Below are positions 8,581 to 17,399 of a DNA stretch of 64,000 nucleotides, one piece after another. The position numbers and the translations under genes are program-made. The notes under the pieces were generated by a model, which was not told where the DNA came from, ran no database searches, and saw only the letters and a list, made by a program, of their open reading frames with translations. This DNA comes from an uncultured SAR116 cluster alpha proteobacterium (GTDB taxonomy: Bacteria > Pseudomonadota > Alphaproteobacteria > Puniceispirillales > Puniceispirillaceae), in assembly GCA_902596655.1 (NCBI GenBank), contig CACJUX010000004.1, positions 1 to 64,000 on the forward strand. The letters are read 5' to 3'. Every line of letters starts with the position of its first letter. The stretch's first letter is position 1.

Positions 8581-11173
8581 CGTTTTTAGACTGCCTTGTC
8601 TGTTTACGGCGCATATTCTTCAAAAATGTGGAGAGTCCAACTACCACTAGTGGACCAAAAGCTATGTTAAAAATTATGATATTTCGAAATAGGGTATCAA
8701 CCCTCTCACGCATTTCTTGACGCAGGGCACGCAAATTACGCTTAATTGGATAAGCAAGCGCCTGCAATTGCATAACCTGTTGTCGTAAATCATTGGGCAA
8801 TTGTTCACGATTGGCAGCACCTGTCATTTGCAAAACCTCTGCAATACTTGTCTCAGCTTTTGAAATCTGGGAGAGATACTCAGCTTCACGTTCGCGATAA
8901 ATTTGACGCGTTTCAAAGAGCATATTCTCTACTTTTTTAAAGGGTCTTATAGGGTTTCCGTTTGAACGAATAGCCAACAAACGGTCATCTCCAGTAAGGT
9001 ACTCAACCATGTTCAAAAATAGCGAGAAATTGTCATTTATGGGCCTGGGCATCGTCGTTCCACCGACTTGCGCTTCAGTCATACTATACCCATTGTAAAT
9101 CCAATCAGCATCACCCACCGCAAAAAATGAGGCTTTTGTGCTAGTTGTCACTTTAGAGCTCTCCACCAGAGCTGGTTTGACTTCACCATCCATATAAACA
9201 ACCAGATTTCGGGGAGGATTTGTTCCCGGTGAGAAATTAGCCGCAAGAACATTGGCTTCATTTAATTTGATTTCGCGCTTGTAAAGCTCTGCAGTCTGAG
9301 TGCTTGTGGATACTACCGGATGGACAGATTTGTTGCTTTCATCAATTTCGAAATGGCCTGCTTCCGCGAAAAGTAGCCGATTCAGCGCAATAGATACTGG
9401 ATGCTCTTTGGAAATATTATTTGGCCCAATTTGCAACCAATAAGGAAATGGATAGGCAGCACCTACATCTGACTGAACGAGTGAGGAGTTTAAATCATCT
9501 CCCACAATTTTGTCAGGCGAAAACGCAAGTCCATAAGCATTCAACAAATCTATTAATGTGTTGATCTCGCCTTCTTTTGATGCATTAATCACCAAAGAAG
9601 CATTAGCCTCATTCATACGTTGATACGGATCAACCAAAAATAATGCTCCTAGGCCACTACTGATGTGTGCATCGATTGCTTCTAGCATGCCGCGCCGGAG
9701 CACCGGCGCATCTATGACAATTAATATATCAATATCTTCGGGCAGACTGTCAGCAAAGTAAGGGACTATCGTAATATCGTACTGGCTTTTTAACTCTTCC
9801 AAAATTGAAAATGACGGGTGTGGCTCATAGGCATTCCTTGGTTTAAGAAACGATGATAAAACACCAACTCGGTGCGTCTGTTGGCGAGAAAAATTGCTTA
9901 GTTTAACGGCTATATCATATTCCAACAGTGCTGCGCGCTTGTGATCAAAGTAGTTTATCACAAGATTTCTGCCATCTGCTTTAAAAACCGCGCCAAAATA
10001 TAGAGTGTCCCCCGAACTCATTGGGACCGCTGAGACACCAGCCAGCTCCGCCATTTCGGCTAATTCGGTGTCCTCACTTAAAGCGATAAATTTAACCTTT
10101 ACTTTGCCTTGGCTTTTTTTCTCTATCCGTTTTAACAGCTTCTCTACCCGGTTGCGGTGATTCCTAATTGTTGGCGGCACCTGAGCTAAACTTTTGTTAA
10201 AAAACAACTGAATATTGGTAGTCTCTGGAACACTGCGAGCAATATCTATTGTTTGTGCGCTTAAAGTAAATTCACGCTGTTCGGTAACATCCACTCCAAC
10301 ATCTAGCTTTGAGACAACTACTACAAGTCCTGCAATCAATCCTACAAAAATTATGAACACAGCCAGACTGCCTATTACTTCTTTTAACCTGCTCGCCGTT
10401 GGTTGGCGTAGGGCTTCAAACTGAAGTGCAGAAATCCAAAGCGAGACTAAACACAACGTTGTAAAGTAAATCAAAGCTGCAAGGGTTATCTCTCCTGACG
10501 CAATTTCTTGAAACCAGTGTTTTGGACTCAGTGCATAAGTAAACCTCAAGAACTCAGCTATTTGATTTGGCAGTAAAATCAAAAGTGATTTTTCTATGTC
10601 AAAAACCAACAAACTTAATACGAGTGCGATACCAAGGAGAAAAGATGAAACCTTTTCCCTTGATATCGCCGCTGCAAGCACCGCGACTGCATAAAGTGAA
10701 GCAAGTAGTAAGGCTGCTCCAAGATAACCCGAGAAAATAATTCCCCAGTCTGGCTGACCCAAAAAAGCAATTGTGATAACCATAGGAAAAGTAAGTATCA
10801 ACATCCCCAGCAAAAGTAGGGTGCCAGATAACCACTTGCTGAATATAAAAATTGGCCCAGGTATAGGTAAAGACAGCAAGAGATTGACACTTCCAGGCTT
10901 CTCATGGCTTTCAAACGCGCGCATGGCCAAGGCTGGCACAAGCAAAACGCTGATCAAAATCAGAAATTGCCACTGCAAATCAAGATTAGCTAGGTTTGAG
11001 TTGAGAAAATTGCCGATGAAAAAGACACTACCATTAAGAAACACAAGAAACCCAACAGCAAATATTGGCATCGCAGAGGAGTGAACCTGTTGTCTCAATT
11101 CATGCAGCAAAGTTACCCAAATCATCGTAGCGGGTTTTGATAAATCCCTACTGATTTTAGATGACACAAGCAT
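8573..11173 (-). CDS. GldF-GldG fusion: ABC-2 permease with auxiliary periplasmic domain
   Basis: About 866 residues. The N-terminal part has six hydrophobic helices of an ABC-2 type permease, followed by a membrane helix (SLAVFIIFVGLIAGLVVVV). Then comes a large soluble region of the ABC-transporter auxiliary (GldG/DUF7088-like) type with DVTEQREFTLSAQTIDI and LFFNKSLAQVP. It ends in a coiled segment and a final C-terminal helix. Paired with the ATPase upstream it forms a Gld-type exporter; in gliding bacteria homologues are GldFG, elsewhere the substrate is unknown. Several starts are possible: ATG at 11173 (used here, overlapping the ATPase gene) or ATG at 11125, the latter looking more like the usual N-terminus. 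Confidence 0.8.
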   Translation of the reverse strand: MLVSSKISRDLSKPATMIWVTLLHELRQQVHSSAMPIFAVGFLVFLNGSVFFIGNFLNSNLANLDLQWQFLILISVLLVPALAMRAFESHEKPGSVNLLLSLPIPGPIFIFSKWLSGTLLLLGMLILTFPMVITIAFLGQPDWGIIFSGYLGAALLLASLYAVAVLAAAISREKVSSFLLGIALVLSLLVFDIEKSLLILLPNQIAEFLRFTYALSPKHWFQEIASGEITLAALIYFTTLCLVSLWISALQFEALRQPTASRLKEVIGSLAVFIIFVGLIAGLVVVVSKLDVGVDVTEQREFTLSAQTIDIARSVPETTNIQLFFNKSLAQVPPTIRNHRNRVEKLLKRIEKKSQGKVKVKFIALSEDTELAEMAELAGVSAVPMSSGDTLYFGAVFKADGRNLVINYFDHKRAALLEYDIAVKLSNFSRQQTHRVGVLSSFLKPRNAYEPHPSFSILEELKSQYDITIVPYFADSLPEDIDILIVIDAPVLRRGMLEAIDAHISSGLGALFLVDPYQRMNEANASLVINASKEGEINTLIDLLNAYGLAFSPDKIVGDDLNSSLVQSDVGAAYPFPYWLQIGPNNISKEHPVSIALNRLLFAEAGHFEIDESNKSVHPVVSTSTQTAELYKREIKLNEANVLAANFSPGTNPPRNLVVYMDGEVKPALVESSKVTTSTKASFFAVGDADWIYNGYSMTEAQVGGTTMPRPINDNFSLFLNMVEYLTGDDRLLAIRSNGNPIRPFKKVENMLFETRQIYREREAEYLSQISKAETSIAEVLQMTGAANREQLPNDLRQQVMQLQALAYPIKRNLRALRQEMRERVDTLFRNIIIFNIAFGPLVVVGLSTFLKNMRRKQTRQSKNVA

Positions 11174-11906
11174 CTCCAGAAATCTCACTTTTATAATCAC
11201 CAATAAGCATTTTGACTTTTGGTTCTAATCGACCATTCTCACTCAAAAATTTTTTGATAGGTCCAGCATCAGCAATTTGTCCATGACGCATAATTACCAA
11301 GTCCCTGCACAGTAACTCTGCTTCCTCGAGGATATGGGTCGACATCACTATTGTTTTGCTTCGCCCCATACGCTTCAAGATGGCCCTAATTGCAGATTTC
11401 TGGATTGGGTCAAGGCCATCAGTTGGTTCATCTAAAAATAGAACCGGTGGGTCACCTAACACTGCTTGTGCCAACCAAGCGCGTTGTCTCCAACCTTTTG
11501 ACAGTCTTCCTAACTGTGATGTCAGCACTTCCTCGAGCGTAAGGACTTCGATAATCCGGTTAATTTCAAAATCCGCAGCATCGTTATAGAACCCCTTTGC
11601 GTTAGCCACAAAACGCAAAAATTCCGATACATAAAGACTCTCAAAACCGTTTACTGCTTCTGGAAGGTAGCCTATCTGCGCTTGAGCAGAAACTCTTTCG
11701 CTAACAATTGAACAGCCATTGATTTCCGCATCACCAGAGTCAGGAGTTAGAGAACCTGTAAGCATCTTAATCAAAGTTGACTTACCTGCGCCGTTGGTCC
11801 CCAAAAGCCCAAGAACGCCACCATGCGAGGCTGTGAGCGAAACATCAACTACTGCATTTGTTGTGCCATAAGATTTGTTGAGCAAACGGGCTTTAATTGT
11901 CATCAC
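11157..11906 (-). CDS. ABC transporter ATPase, GldA-like exporter type
   Basis: A 249-residue ABC ATPase: Walker A GTNGAGKSTLIK, signature LSKGWRQR, Walker B VLFLDEPTDGLD, and the switch His in MSTHILEE. The sequence is of the DrrA/GldA exporter class. It overlaps the start of the fused permease gene, so the two should make one transporter. The short C-terminal region after the ATPase core is poorly conserved. Its link to the neighbouring C1 and sulfur genes is only positional. Confidence 0.9.
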   Translation of the reverse strand: MMTIKARLLNKSYGTTNAVVDVSLTASHGGVLGLLGTNGAGKSTLIKMLTGSLTPDSGDAEINGCSIVSERVSAQAQIGYLPEAVNGFESLYVSEFLRFVANAKGFYNDAADFEINRIIEVLTLEEVLTSQLGRLSKGWRQRAWLAQAVLGDPPVLFLDEPTDGLDPIQKSAIRAILKRMGRSKTIVMSTHILEEAELLCRDLVIMRHGQIADAGPIKKFLSENGRLEPKVKMLIGDYKSEISGDACVI

Positions 11907-11940
11907 AACACCTGCAGAGAAATAGTGCCGTCAGCTTTGA

Positions 11941-12219
11941 TCACAGATCGACGATAAACCCCGCAACGATAAACAAGAAAACGCTCAGACCCATCAACCA
12001 ATAGCCTATTTTATTGGCTAATTTTTCCCAAGTAGACCTCGTTCCATCCCTACTTCCGCTGTCATCATCGATTGTAAAATTATCAACAGTTGGCCTCCTA
12101 GAAAGAAGGTTGGGCAATATGGTAAAAATAGCTCCTGTAATAGCGAGCCCCACCACTATTGGCTTGCTACTCAGCAATTTCAGAATTTCCAAAGGGTCCA
12201 AAACCACTCCATGTTTCAT
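11941..12219 (-). CDS. Small membrane protein of unknown function
   Basis: A 92-residue protein with two predicted membrane helices (about residues 21-38 and 72-90) joined by a polar acidic loop (FTIDDDSGSRDGTRS). I do not recognise a family. It sits on the same strand between the ABC importer and the Gld-type exporter, 34 bases upstream of the exporter ATPase, so it may belong to the exporter operon. Initiation at ATG 12219 is plausible but the ribosome site is weak. Confidence 0.5.
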   Translation of the reverse strand: MKHGVVLDPLEILKLLSSKPIVVGLAITGAIFTILPNLLSRRPTVDNFTIDDDSGSRDGTRSTWEKLANKIGYWLMGLSVFLFIVAGFIVDL

Positions 12220-12257
12220 CGAAGACCGCCAACCGACAAACGGGTCTGCAAAATAGG

Positions 12258-13100
12258 TTATTTTAGTACAGCGAAGCTCTTCATAGCTTCGTCATGCAAT
12301 AGCTCCATAGCCTCTTTTTTATATTCAAACGCTTGTTCGGTCGTTAGCATCTTATAGTCTCGGGGTCTTGGTAACTTAATCTTCATAACTGTTTGCACTG
12401 TCGTTGGCTTATTTGAGAGAACGACTAAATTATCGGCAAGAAAAATAGCTTCGTCGATTTCTGATGTTACAAAGATGTTAGTTTTTTTGTTTTCCTCGAA
12501 CAAATCGAGAAAAAACTCTTGCATTAAACTCCTAGACATTGCGTCTAGCCCCCGAAAGGGTTCATCCATGATCATGACCGTTGGTTCATTTATCAAGGCC
12601 CGAGCAAGTTCCGCTCTTCGTTGCATGCCACCCGACAATTGAATTGGATATTTGTGAATAAATTCTCCTAAACCGACTTTGACGAGAAGCGCCTCAGCCT
12701 CATCTTTCAAAGCCTGGCCAGACTTGTCGCCACGCATTTTAGGGCCAAAAACAACATTCTCGTAAGTGGTCTGCCAGGGAATCAACGCTGTCTCTTGAAA
12801 AACCACCATGCGGTCTTTAGCTGGCCCTGTTATAGGCCTGTTATCAATCAGCACCTCCCCGCTATCTGGCGTTTCAAAGCCAGCCATGATATTAACTAAA
12901 GTGGACTTTCCGCAACCTGAAGGACCAACAATAACTGTGAGTTCACCGGCTGGGAATTCGATAGAGACATCTTTAAGCACGTCATCAGAAAGCCAGGCCT
13001 CTCCGTATGATTTTGATACATTACGTAACGTCACGCTCGCTGCATCATTTGGCACAACCTTTTTAGCGGGTTTCGATTTTAAGGTCTGCTTCACAGCCAT
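12258..13100 (-). CDS. ABC importer ATPase B, nitrate/sulfonate/taurine type
   Basis: A 280-residue ATPase of the SsuB/TauB/NrtD class: Walker A GPSGCGKSTLVN, signature LSGGMQRRAELARAL, Walker B VMIMDEPFRGLD. The expected switch position reads TSEIDEA where TauB-like proteins have THxxxEA, so the conserved His is replaced by Ser. It is the last gene of the five-gene importer operon. A gap of about 60 bases separates it from the preceding permease. It would energise import together with the second ATPase encoded upstream. The missing switch His suggests an asymmetric ATPase pair in which this subunit is weakly active. Confidence 0.9.
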   Translation of the reverse strand: MAVKQTLKSKPAKKVVPNDAASVTLRNVSKSYGEAWLSDDVLKDVSIEFPAGELTVIVGPSGCGKSTLVNIMAGFETPDSGEVLIDNRPITGPAKDRMVVFQETALIPWQTTYENVVFGPKMRGDKSGQALKDEAEALLVKVGLGEFIHKYPIQLSGGMQRRAELARALINEPTVMIMDEPFRGLDAMSRSLMQEFFLDLFEENKKTNIFVTSEIDEAIFLADNLVVLSNKPTTVQTVMKIKLPRPRDYKMLTTEQAFEYKKEAMELLHDEAMKSFAVLK

Positions 13101-13162
13101 TGCATTCTCCTAACACAGCACTTTATTTTTTCGCAGTCTATTTATGGCCAGTTATTTTTACT

Positions 13163-13987
13163 TCAGAAAAGGCGACGCCACGGCATCATAAAGTAACCAA
13201 GCTTCCTTATTGCGCTTGATGATAAATAGCCGGCTATACCAATCGAAATCATACCTACCACGATTTGTTCGAGAGATCCGCCCATGTAGGAATTCCATAT
13301 GAAGAAACCAAGTCCTCCGCCACCTTGGGTACCGCCCCCGGAGATCATTTCTGCGGCAAGCACAACCTCCCACGTAATACCCATACCCACAGCTGCTCCG
13401 GTAAAAATGGACGGGAGAGTGCCTGGTAAGACAATCTTCCAAAACAGGTCGAATTGCGACGCGCCCATTGACTGAGCTGCCCTGAGATAACTGATGTCAA
13501 TAGACCTTGCACCCCCAAGAACATTGATCACGATTGTGAAAAACGCTCCTAGGAAAGTGACAAATGCGATTGACATCTCATTAGTTGGCCAAAAAATAAG
13601 AGATGCTGGCACCCAAGCCAGCGGCGGTATCGGCCGCAAAATTTCGAATGGTGGGAAAAACAAGCCTCTAAAATACCTATTAACTGCCAACAATAGCCCA
13701 AAAGGTATTCCAATCAACATTGCAACCAAAAAGCCAGTGAGCACCCGACTAAAACTGGAAACCCAACTCTGCCAATAGCCGATTTTTGGTATCACCTCCA
13801 AAAACGCGGCAAACACATCTGCTGGTGGTGGGACTAAACCAATACCGATGATATCAACACCAAACCAATCATCAAACAAAGCTCCTACATGCCAAATCAC
13901 GAGAAAAATTAGGATCGCACTAACACCCCTTTTCAAGGTTACCTGTCCCATGAGTTTAGCAAAAAAACTTTTTTTCGTTGAAGTCAT
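13163..13987 (-). CDS. ABC importer permease B, nitrate/sulfonate/taurine type
   Basis: A 274-residue binding-protein-dependent permease of the SsuC/TauC/NrtB class. It shows six hydrophobic helices and the coupling-helix region AAQSMGASQFDLFWKIVLPGTLPSIFTG, typical of this family. The second permease of the operon carries a matching segment, so the two probably form a heterodimeric channel. It lies between the two ATPase genes on the minus strand. Confidence 0.92.
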   Translation of the reverse strand: MTSTKKSFFAKLMGQVTLKRGVSAILIFLVIWHVGALFDDWFGVDIIGIGLVPPPADVFAAFLEVIPKIGYWQSWVSSFSRVLTGFLVAMLIGIPFGLLLAVNRYFRGLFFPPFEILRPIPPLAWVPASLIFWPTNEMSIAFVTFLGAFFTIVINVLGGARSIDISYLRAAQSMGASQFDLFWKIVLPGTLPSIFTGAAVGMGITWEVVLAAEMISGGGTQGGGGLGFFIWNSYMGGSLEQIVVGMISIGIAGYLSSSAIRKLGYFMMPWRRLF

Positions 13988-14037
13988 CGTTTCCTCGAAC
14001 AGTTTACCAATCTATGCAAAGTTTTTGTCAGCCTTAA

Positions 14038-14889
14038 TCAAGCCATTTCTCTTTCGCCAGCCTGAAATGCCTTCACAGCCTCTTCATGAACGGCATCACT
14101 CACTTCCTCCAGCAACTTTCTGAAAGCTTCTGACGATTGAGTCTCATACGATCTAGGCCTTGGAATTTTCACTTCCACGGTTTTCTTAAGCTGGCATGGT
14201 CTCGTTGTGACAATATGCACCTTATCACCCAGGAAGATCGCCTCCTCCAAATCATGCGTAATGAAAAAGATCGTAACGCCGGTGCGGTCATAAGTCTCAA
14301 GTAAAGACTCATGCATAATTTGTTTTGTTAGAGCGTCCATAGCCCGGTAGGGCTCATCAAGTAGCAAAACTTTAGGGTCGTTTATAAGGGCCCTAACAAT
14401 CTCTGCACGCCTGGCCATGCCAGATGAGACTTCCCCCGGATATTTTGTGAGGAAATCTCCCAACCCTGCCTCGGCAAGCATCGTACCAGCTTTATCCATT
14501 GCTTCGCGCGATCCCAAAACTTTTTGGACTATTGGGCCGTACGCCACATTTTCTTGCAAAGTTTTCCATGGGAACAAAGCGCCATGCTGGAAAACCACCA
14601 TTCTATCTGCGCCCTGGTCAGCTAGTGGTTTGCTAGGGCCACACAAAAGCTCCCCGTCGAGGTGAATGCTTCCCTCAGTGACAGAGTGAAAACCAGCAAT
14701 TGCATTCAAAAGTGTTGTTTTGCCGCAACCAGATGGCCCGACAATCATACAAACTTCACTGCCAGCGATTTCCATAGAGCAATTGTCAACTGCCATGACA
14801 TTTACTCCCTCAGGGTCGTACACCTTCGTGACATTTTTGATGCTCAGTGCGCCTAAGCCTGAGTTTCTATTTTTTTCTTTTGTCATCAA
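14038..14889 (-). CDS. ABC importer ATPase A, nitrate/sulfonate/taurine type
   Basis: A 283-residue ATPase: Walker A GPSGCGKTTLLN, Walker B VLLLDEPYRAMD, switch His in FFITHDLEEA. The signature reads EVSSGMARRAEIVRAL, with Ser where the second residue of the usual SGG is expected (SSGM). Compared with the partner ATPase at 12.3-13.1 kb, this one keeps the switch His and the other keeps the canonical signature. That fits a heterodimer with one consensus site. It starts 15 bases after the upstream permease stop. Confidence 0.92.
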   Translation of the reverse strand: MMTKEKNRNSGLGALSIKNVTKVYDPEGVNVMAVDNCSMEIAGSEVCMIVGPSGCGKTTLLNAIAGFHSVTEGSIHLDGELLCGPSKPLADQGADRMVVFQHGALFPWKTLQENVAYGPIVQKVLGSREAMDKAGTMLAEAGLGDFLTKYPGEVSSGMARRAEIVRALINDPKVLLLDEPYRAMDALTKQIMHESLLETYDRTGVTIFFITHDLEEAIFLGDKVHIVTTRPCQLKKTVEVKIPRPRSYETQSSEAFRKLLEEVSDAVHEEAVKAFQAGEREMA

Positions 14890-14904
14890 ATTTTCCCCAC
14901 ATCC

Positions 14905-15792
14905 CTATCGACCTTGTTGGCTAAGCTCTTTGACATGCCAAGCCATCAATTTATTTCCAAGCATACGGACCAGTGCTGAGCTGAAATAGCCTATGAAGCC
15001 AAGAGTAATCATCGCAATTACCATTGGTACGGTGACGTTGTTCATGTAGGCGTCCACAATCAAGTAACCCAAGCCAAGATCACCGGACACCATCTCTGCG
15101 GCTACAAGTGAAAACCAAGCCACGCCGATTGAAATTTGAAGTCCAGTAAAAATAAAGGGAAGCGCACCTGGGACTACAACATTCTTAAAAACATCCCACC
15201 TACTCGAACCAAGGCATCCAGCCGCTCGAAAATACTCCTCATCAATTGAGTCAACGCCCAACATGGCATTGAGAGTTGTTACAAAAAATGATGCCAAAGT
15301 TGCGAGGAAGAGCACTGGCCCTTCAAAACCCGGCAACAGCAAAATCGAAAGTGGCACCCAAGCAAGAATTGGTATTGGCCTTAGAACTTCGATTATTGGA
15401 AAAATATAATCTCTTATTGTTCTAGACCACCCCATGAAGAGGCCCAGCGGCACCCCAAATGCCGTGGCAATTCCAAACGCGATAAGAATACGTCGGCAAC
15501 TTACGATAATATGATCGTAATATTCCTGAGTAAATATTGATATTCCCTGAAATGGATCAACTGCAAACCAATCTTTTGATATTGCAACTGGTCCCGGAAG
15601 CTTATCAAATCTCCATATTTGCAAACCCTCGCAAAGTACCCAATAGGCAAATAGCCACAAACCAATACCCATTAATGTAAGGTAAGGGTCTAATTGACCC
15701 AGGTACTTCTTTGTTTTGTAGACAAACAAATTAAATCCCTGAGGTGCAACCATTTTGCCGTTTTGATTTGTAGTTGAGGAGTTTGCACTCAT
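14905..15792 (-). CDS. ABC importer permease A, nitrate/sulfonate/taurine type
   Basis: A ~295-residue permease with the family signature AAGCLGSSRWDVFKNVVVPGALPFIFTG and six helices. Compared with typical SsuC it has an extra N-terminal hydrophobic segment (LTLMGIGLWLFAYWVLCEG). I place the start at ATG 15792 (MSANSST), which has GGGGAT six bases upstream, instead of the longer frame opening at 15828. It follows the binding-protein gene after an intercistronic hairpin. Confidence 0.9.
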   Translation of the reverse strand: MSANSSTTNQNGKMVAPQGFNLFVYKTKKYLGQLDPYLTLMGIGLWLFAYWVLCEGLQIWRFDKLPGPVAISKDWFAVDPFQGISIFTQEYYDHIIVSCRRILIAFGIATAFGVPLGLFMGWSRTIRDYIFPIIEVLRPIPILAWVPLSILLLPGFEGPVLFLATLASFFVTTLNAMLGVDSIDEEYFRAAGCLGSSRWDVFKNVVVPGALPFIFTGLQISIGVAWFSLVAAEMVSGDLGLGYLIVDAYMNNVTVPMVIAMITLGFIGYFSSALVRMLGNKLMAWHVKELSQQGR

Positions 15793-15869
15793 GTCGATCC
15801 CCACACTTAATACGATGCCCAATGCCATCGAAAAGACTGTCGTTAACGATAAATTAAATTAATAGAGGA

Positions 15870-15899
15870 GTTGGGACTCAGATTAGTCTGAGCCCCAAC
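15870..15899 (-). other. Intercistronic hairpin after the binding-protein gene
   Basis: Arms at 15870-15882 and 15887-15899 pair with a single G:U-type mismatch around a TTAG/CTAA loop. On the transcribed (minus) strand it lies directly after the binding-protein stop and is not followed by a clean U run. It is better explained as an mRNA-stabilising or partial-attenuation element that raises binding protein over permease than as a full terminator. Confidence 0.5.
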
Positions 15900-15907
15900 C
15901 GATGTTT

Positions 15908-17011
15908 TTATTTTGCGACGATGCGCCCGACCGGCGTGGTAAGACCACGCTTCTCTAACACACGCTCAGCAAACTGACCCATCACGCCTTCGGGACGAAT
16001 TTGTGGCGCAGCAGCAGGCTTCTTCTTCAGGCTGTAAAGAAAAGCAGTTGCATCACGAAGTAGAGATTTTGCGTCATCACTAATCACAAAGTCTAGTTGA
16101 AGCTTTGTTGTGCCTGACATTGGTGAGTCATACAGGCTAGCTTTCAACACGGACCTATCTATCTTCTCAGTCTGAGCCTCAGCCATAGCTGCTATCGCAT
16201 CAGCATTTGCTGGATCAGCAACAAACTCTTGAGCATCCAGCTCAGCTTCCAACCAGCCCATTACAGCATCCGGCCGCTGCGAGATAAGGTCATTTAACAT
16301 CACCATGAATGCCCCGTCTTGCGCACCGAAATCCTCTCCAGATGCAGCTCGGCGAGCAATCCCAGCTGAGACCATTTTAGATGCGGTAGGCTCCCAGATT
16401 GCCGCAGCGTCCAGTTTACCTGCACGGAAGTTTGTCGTGATGACCTCAATATTCTGGTTGAGGTACTTAGCGGGTTTGATGCCAGCTTTTTTGAACGCAA
16501 GCTGTGCAAACCTGTCGGTACAAGCACCATGCGGCGCTGAAGTAACTTTGCCATCCATCCACTTGACAGCATCAACGCCATTTGCAAATTGCGGCGCATC
16601 ATTTCTTACCAAAAAGATGTTACACTGCTGCTTTGACGTTCCAAGTGCTGCAACAATCCTTATGTCTGTGCCGCCCCTTTCAGGAAGATATTTAAATGTC
16701 GAAGCGATGGCTGGCATGTCGCCCATGTATCCAATGTGCTGCTTTTCACCAGCCATGGCGTTTACAATTACCGAACCCTGAAGCCCGACCTGAAACTCAG
16801 CTGTTGACCCCGCTGGCAAATGGTTTTTCCAAAAAGATTTGCCATTGTTTACCACGCCCGTCCAAGACTCAGTGTAATAAGGCTGGTAACCAATCACCAA
16901 GTTAACGGCCTCCCCAGGTTTCCCAAAATCTACGCCAGCAGACGCAGACAAAGGTGCCATCGCGACAGCAGCTGCTATCCCAAGGCTTTTAAGTTTTTTC
17001 ATATTTGGCAT
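15908..17011 (-). CDS. Periplasmic substrate-binding protein, sulfonate/nitrate (NMT1/SsuA-like) family
   Basis: A 367-residue exported binding protein. The signal peptide is visible (MKKLKSLGIAAAVAMAPLSASA, cleavage near residue 25). It is followed by an NMT1/SsuA-type two-lobed fold with VNLVIGYQPYYTESWTGVV and, later, GKLDAAAIWEPTA, the family's signature near the ligand cleft. It is first in a minus-strand importer operon and divergent from the oxygenase genes. A strong GGAGGAG lies just before the ATG. By position it plays the part of MsmE, the binding protein of the methanesulfonate importer; I cannot assign the ligand from sequence. Unlike SsuA it has a long C-terminal tail rich in Ala/Pro. 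Confidence 0.9.
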   Translation of the reverse strand: MPNMKKLKSLGIAAAVAMAPLSASAGVDFGKPGEAVNLVIGYQPYYTESWTGVVNNGKSFWKNHLPAGSTAEFQVGLQGSVIVNAMAGEKQHIGYMGDMPAIASTFKYLPERGGTDIRIVAALGTSKQQCNIFLVRNDAPQFANGVDAVKWMDGKVTSAPHGACTDRFAQLAFKKAGIKPAKYLNQNIEVITTNFRAGKLDAAAIWEPTASKMVSAGIARRAASGEDFGAQDGAFMVMLNDLISQRPDAVMGWLEAELDAQEFVADPANADAIAAMAEAQTEKIDRSVLKASLYDSPMSGTTKLQLDFVISDDAKSLLRDATAFLYSLKKKPAAAPQIRPEGVMGQFAERVLEKRGLTTPVGRIVAK

Positions 17012-17070
17012 TTTATTCTCCTCCCATTTTTCGTGATAAGTAGCAATTGTTCAGAACTAGCAAGCGCGCT

Positions 17071-17093
17071 TATCGCTGGAACGATAGGCGAAA
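17071..17093. promoter_or_regulatory. Candidate operator between importer and oxygenase genes
   Basis: Bases 17071-17086 form a small inverted repeat (TATCG, 6-base spacer, CGATA). Bases 17081-17091, read on the minus strand, give TCGCCTATCGT, which recurs exactly at 21929-21939 ahead of the second alpha-subunit gene. The site lies 70-80 bases upstream of the binding-protein start. The rest of the 388-base gap 17012-17399 has no recognisable gene. A TTGACA occurs at 17308 without a convincing -10 element. Confidence 0.4.
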
Positions 17094-17399
17094 TGCAGAA
17101 CATGTTATATCTCAAAACACCAATGCTTTACTCCGATCTGACAACGCCAGTTTTACATATCCAGCCCTTAGCCGAACCTTTTTTATTTGTAGTAGCCTAG
17201 GTCTGATTGGTTAACGCTATCAAGGGTCCATCTAATTCGCAACGCTTATTGAGTGATAGAGAGCTATGTAATTCACGGTAGTTGTTTTACAAATCGAGGT
17301 GTTTAAATTGACAACGTTATTCAATATTCAAGTAGTTCAGTGAATTAAGCTGTAAAAAAACGTACCGAGATCAAATCATATATCGTAGGAAGTTGAATA

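Noticed and set aside
17308-17313. TTGACA as a promoter for the oxygenase fusion gene
   Set aside because: No acceptable -10 box at 16-18 bases; kept only as a remark.
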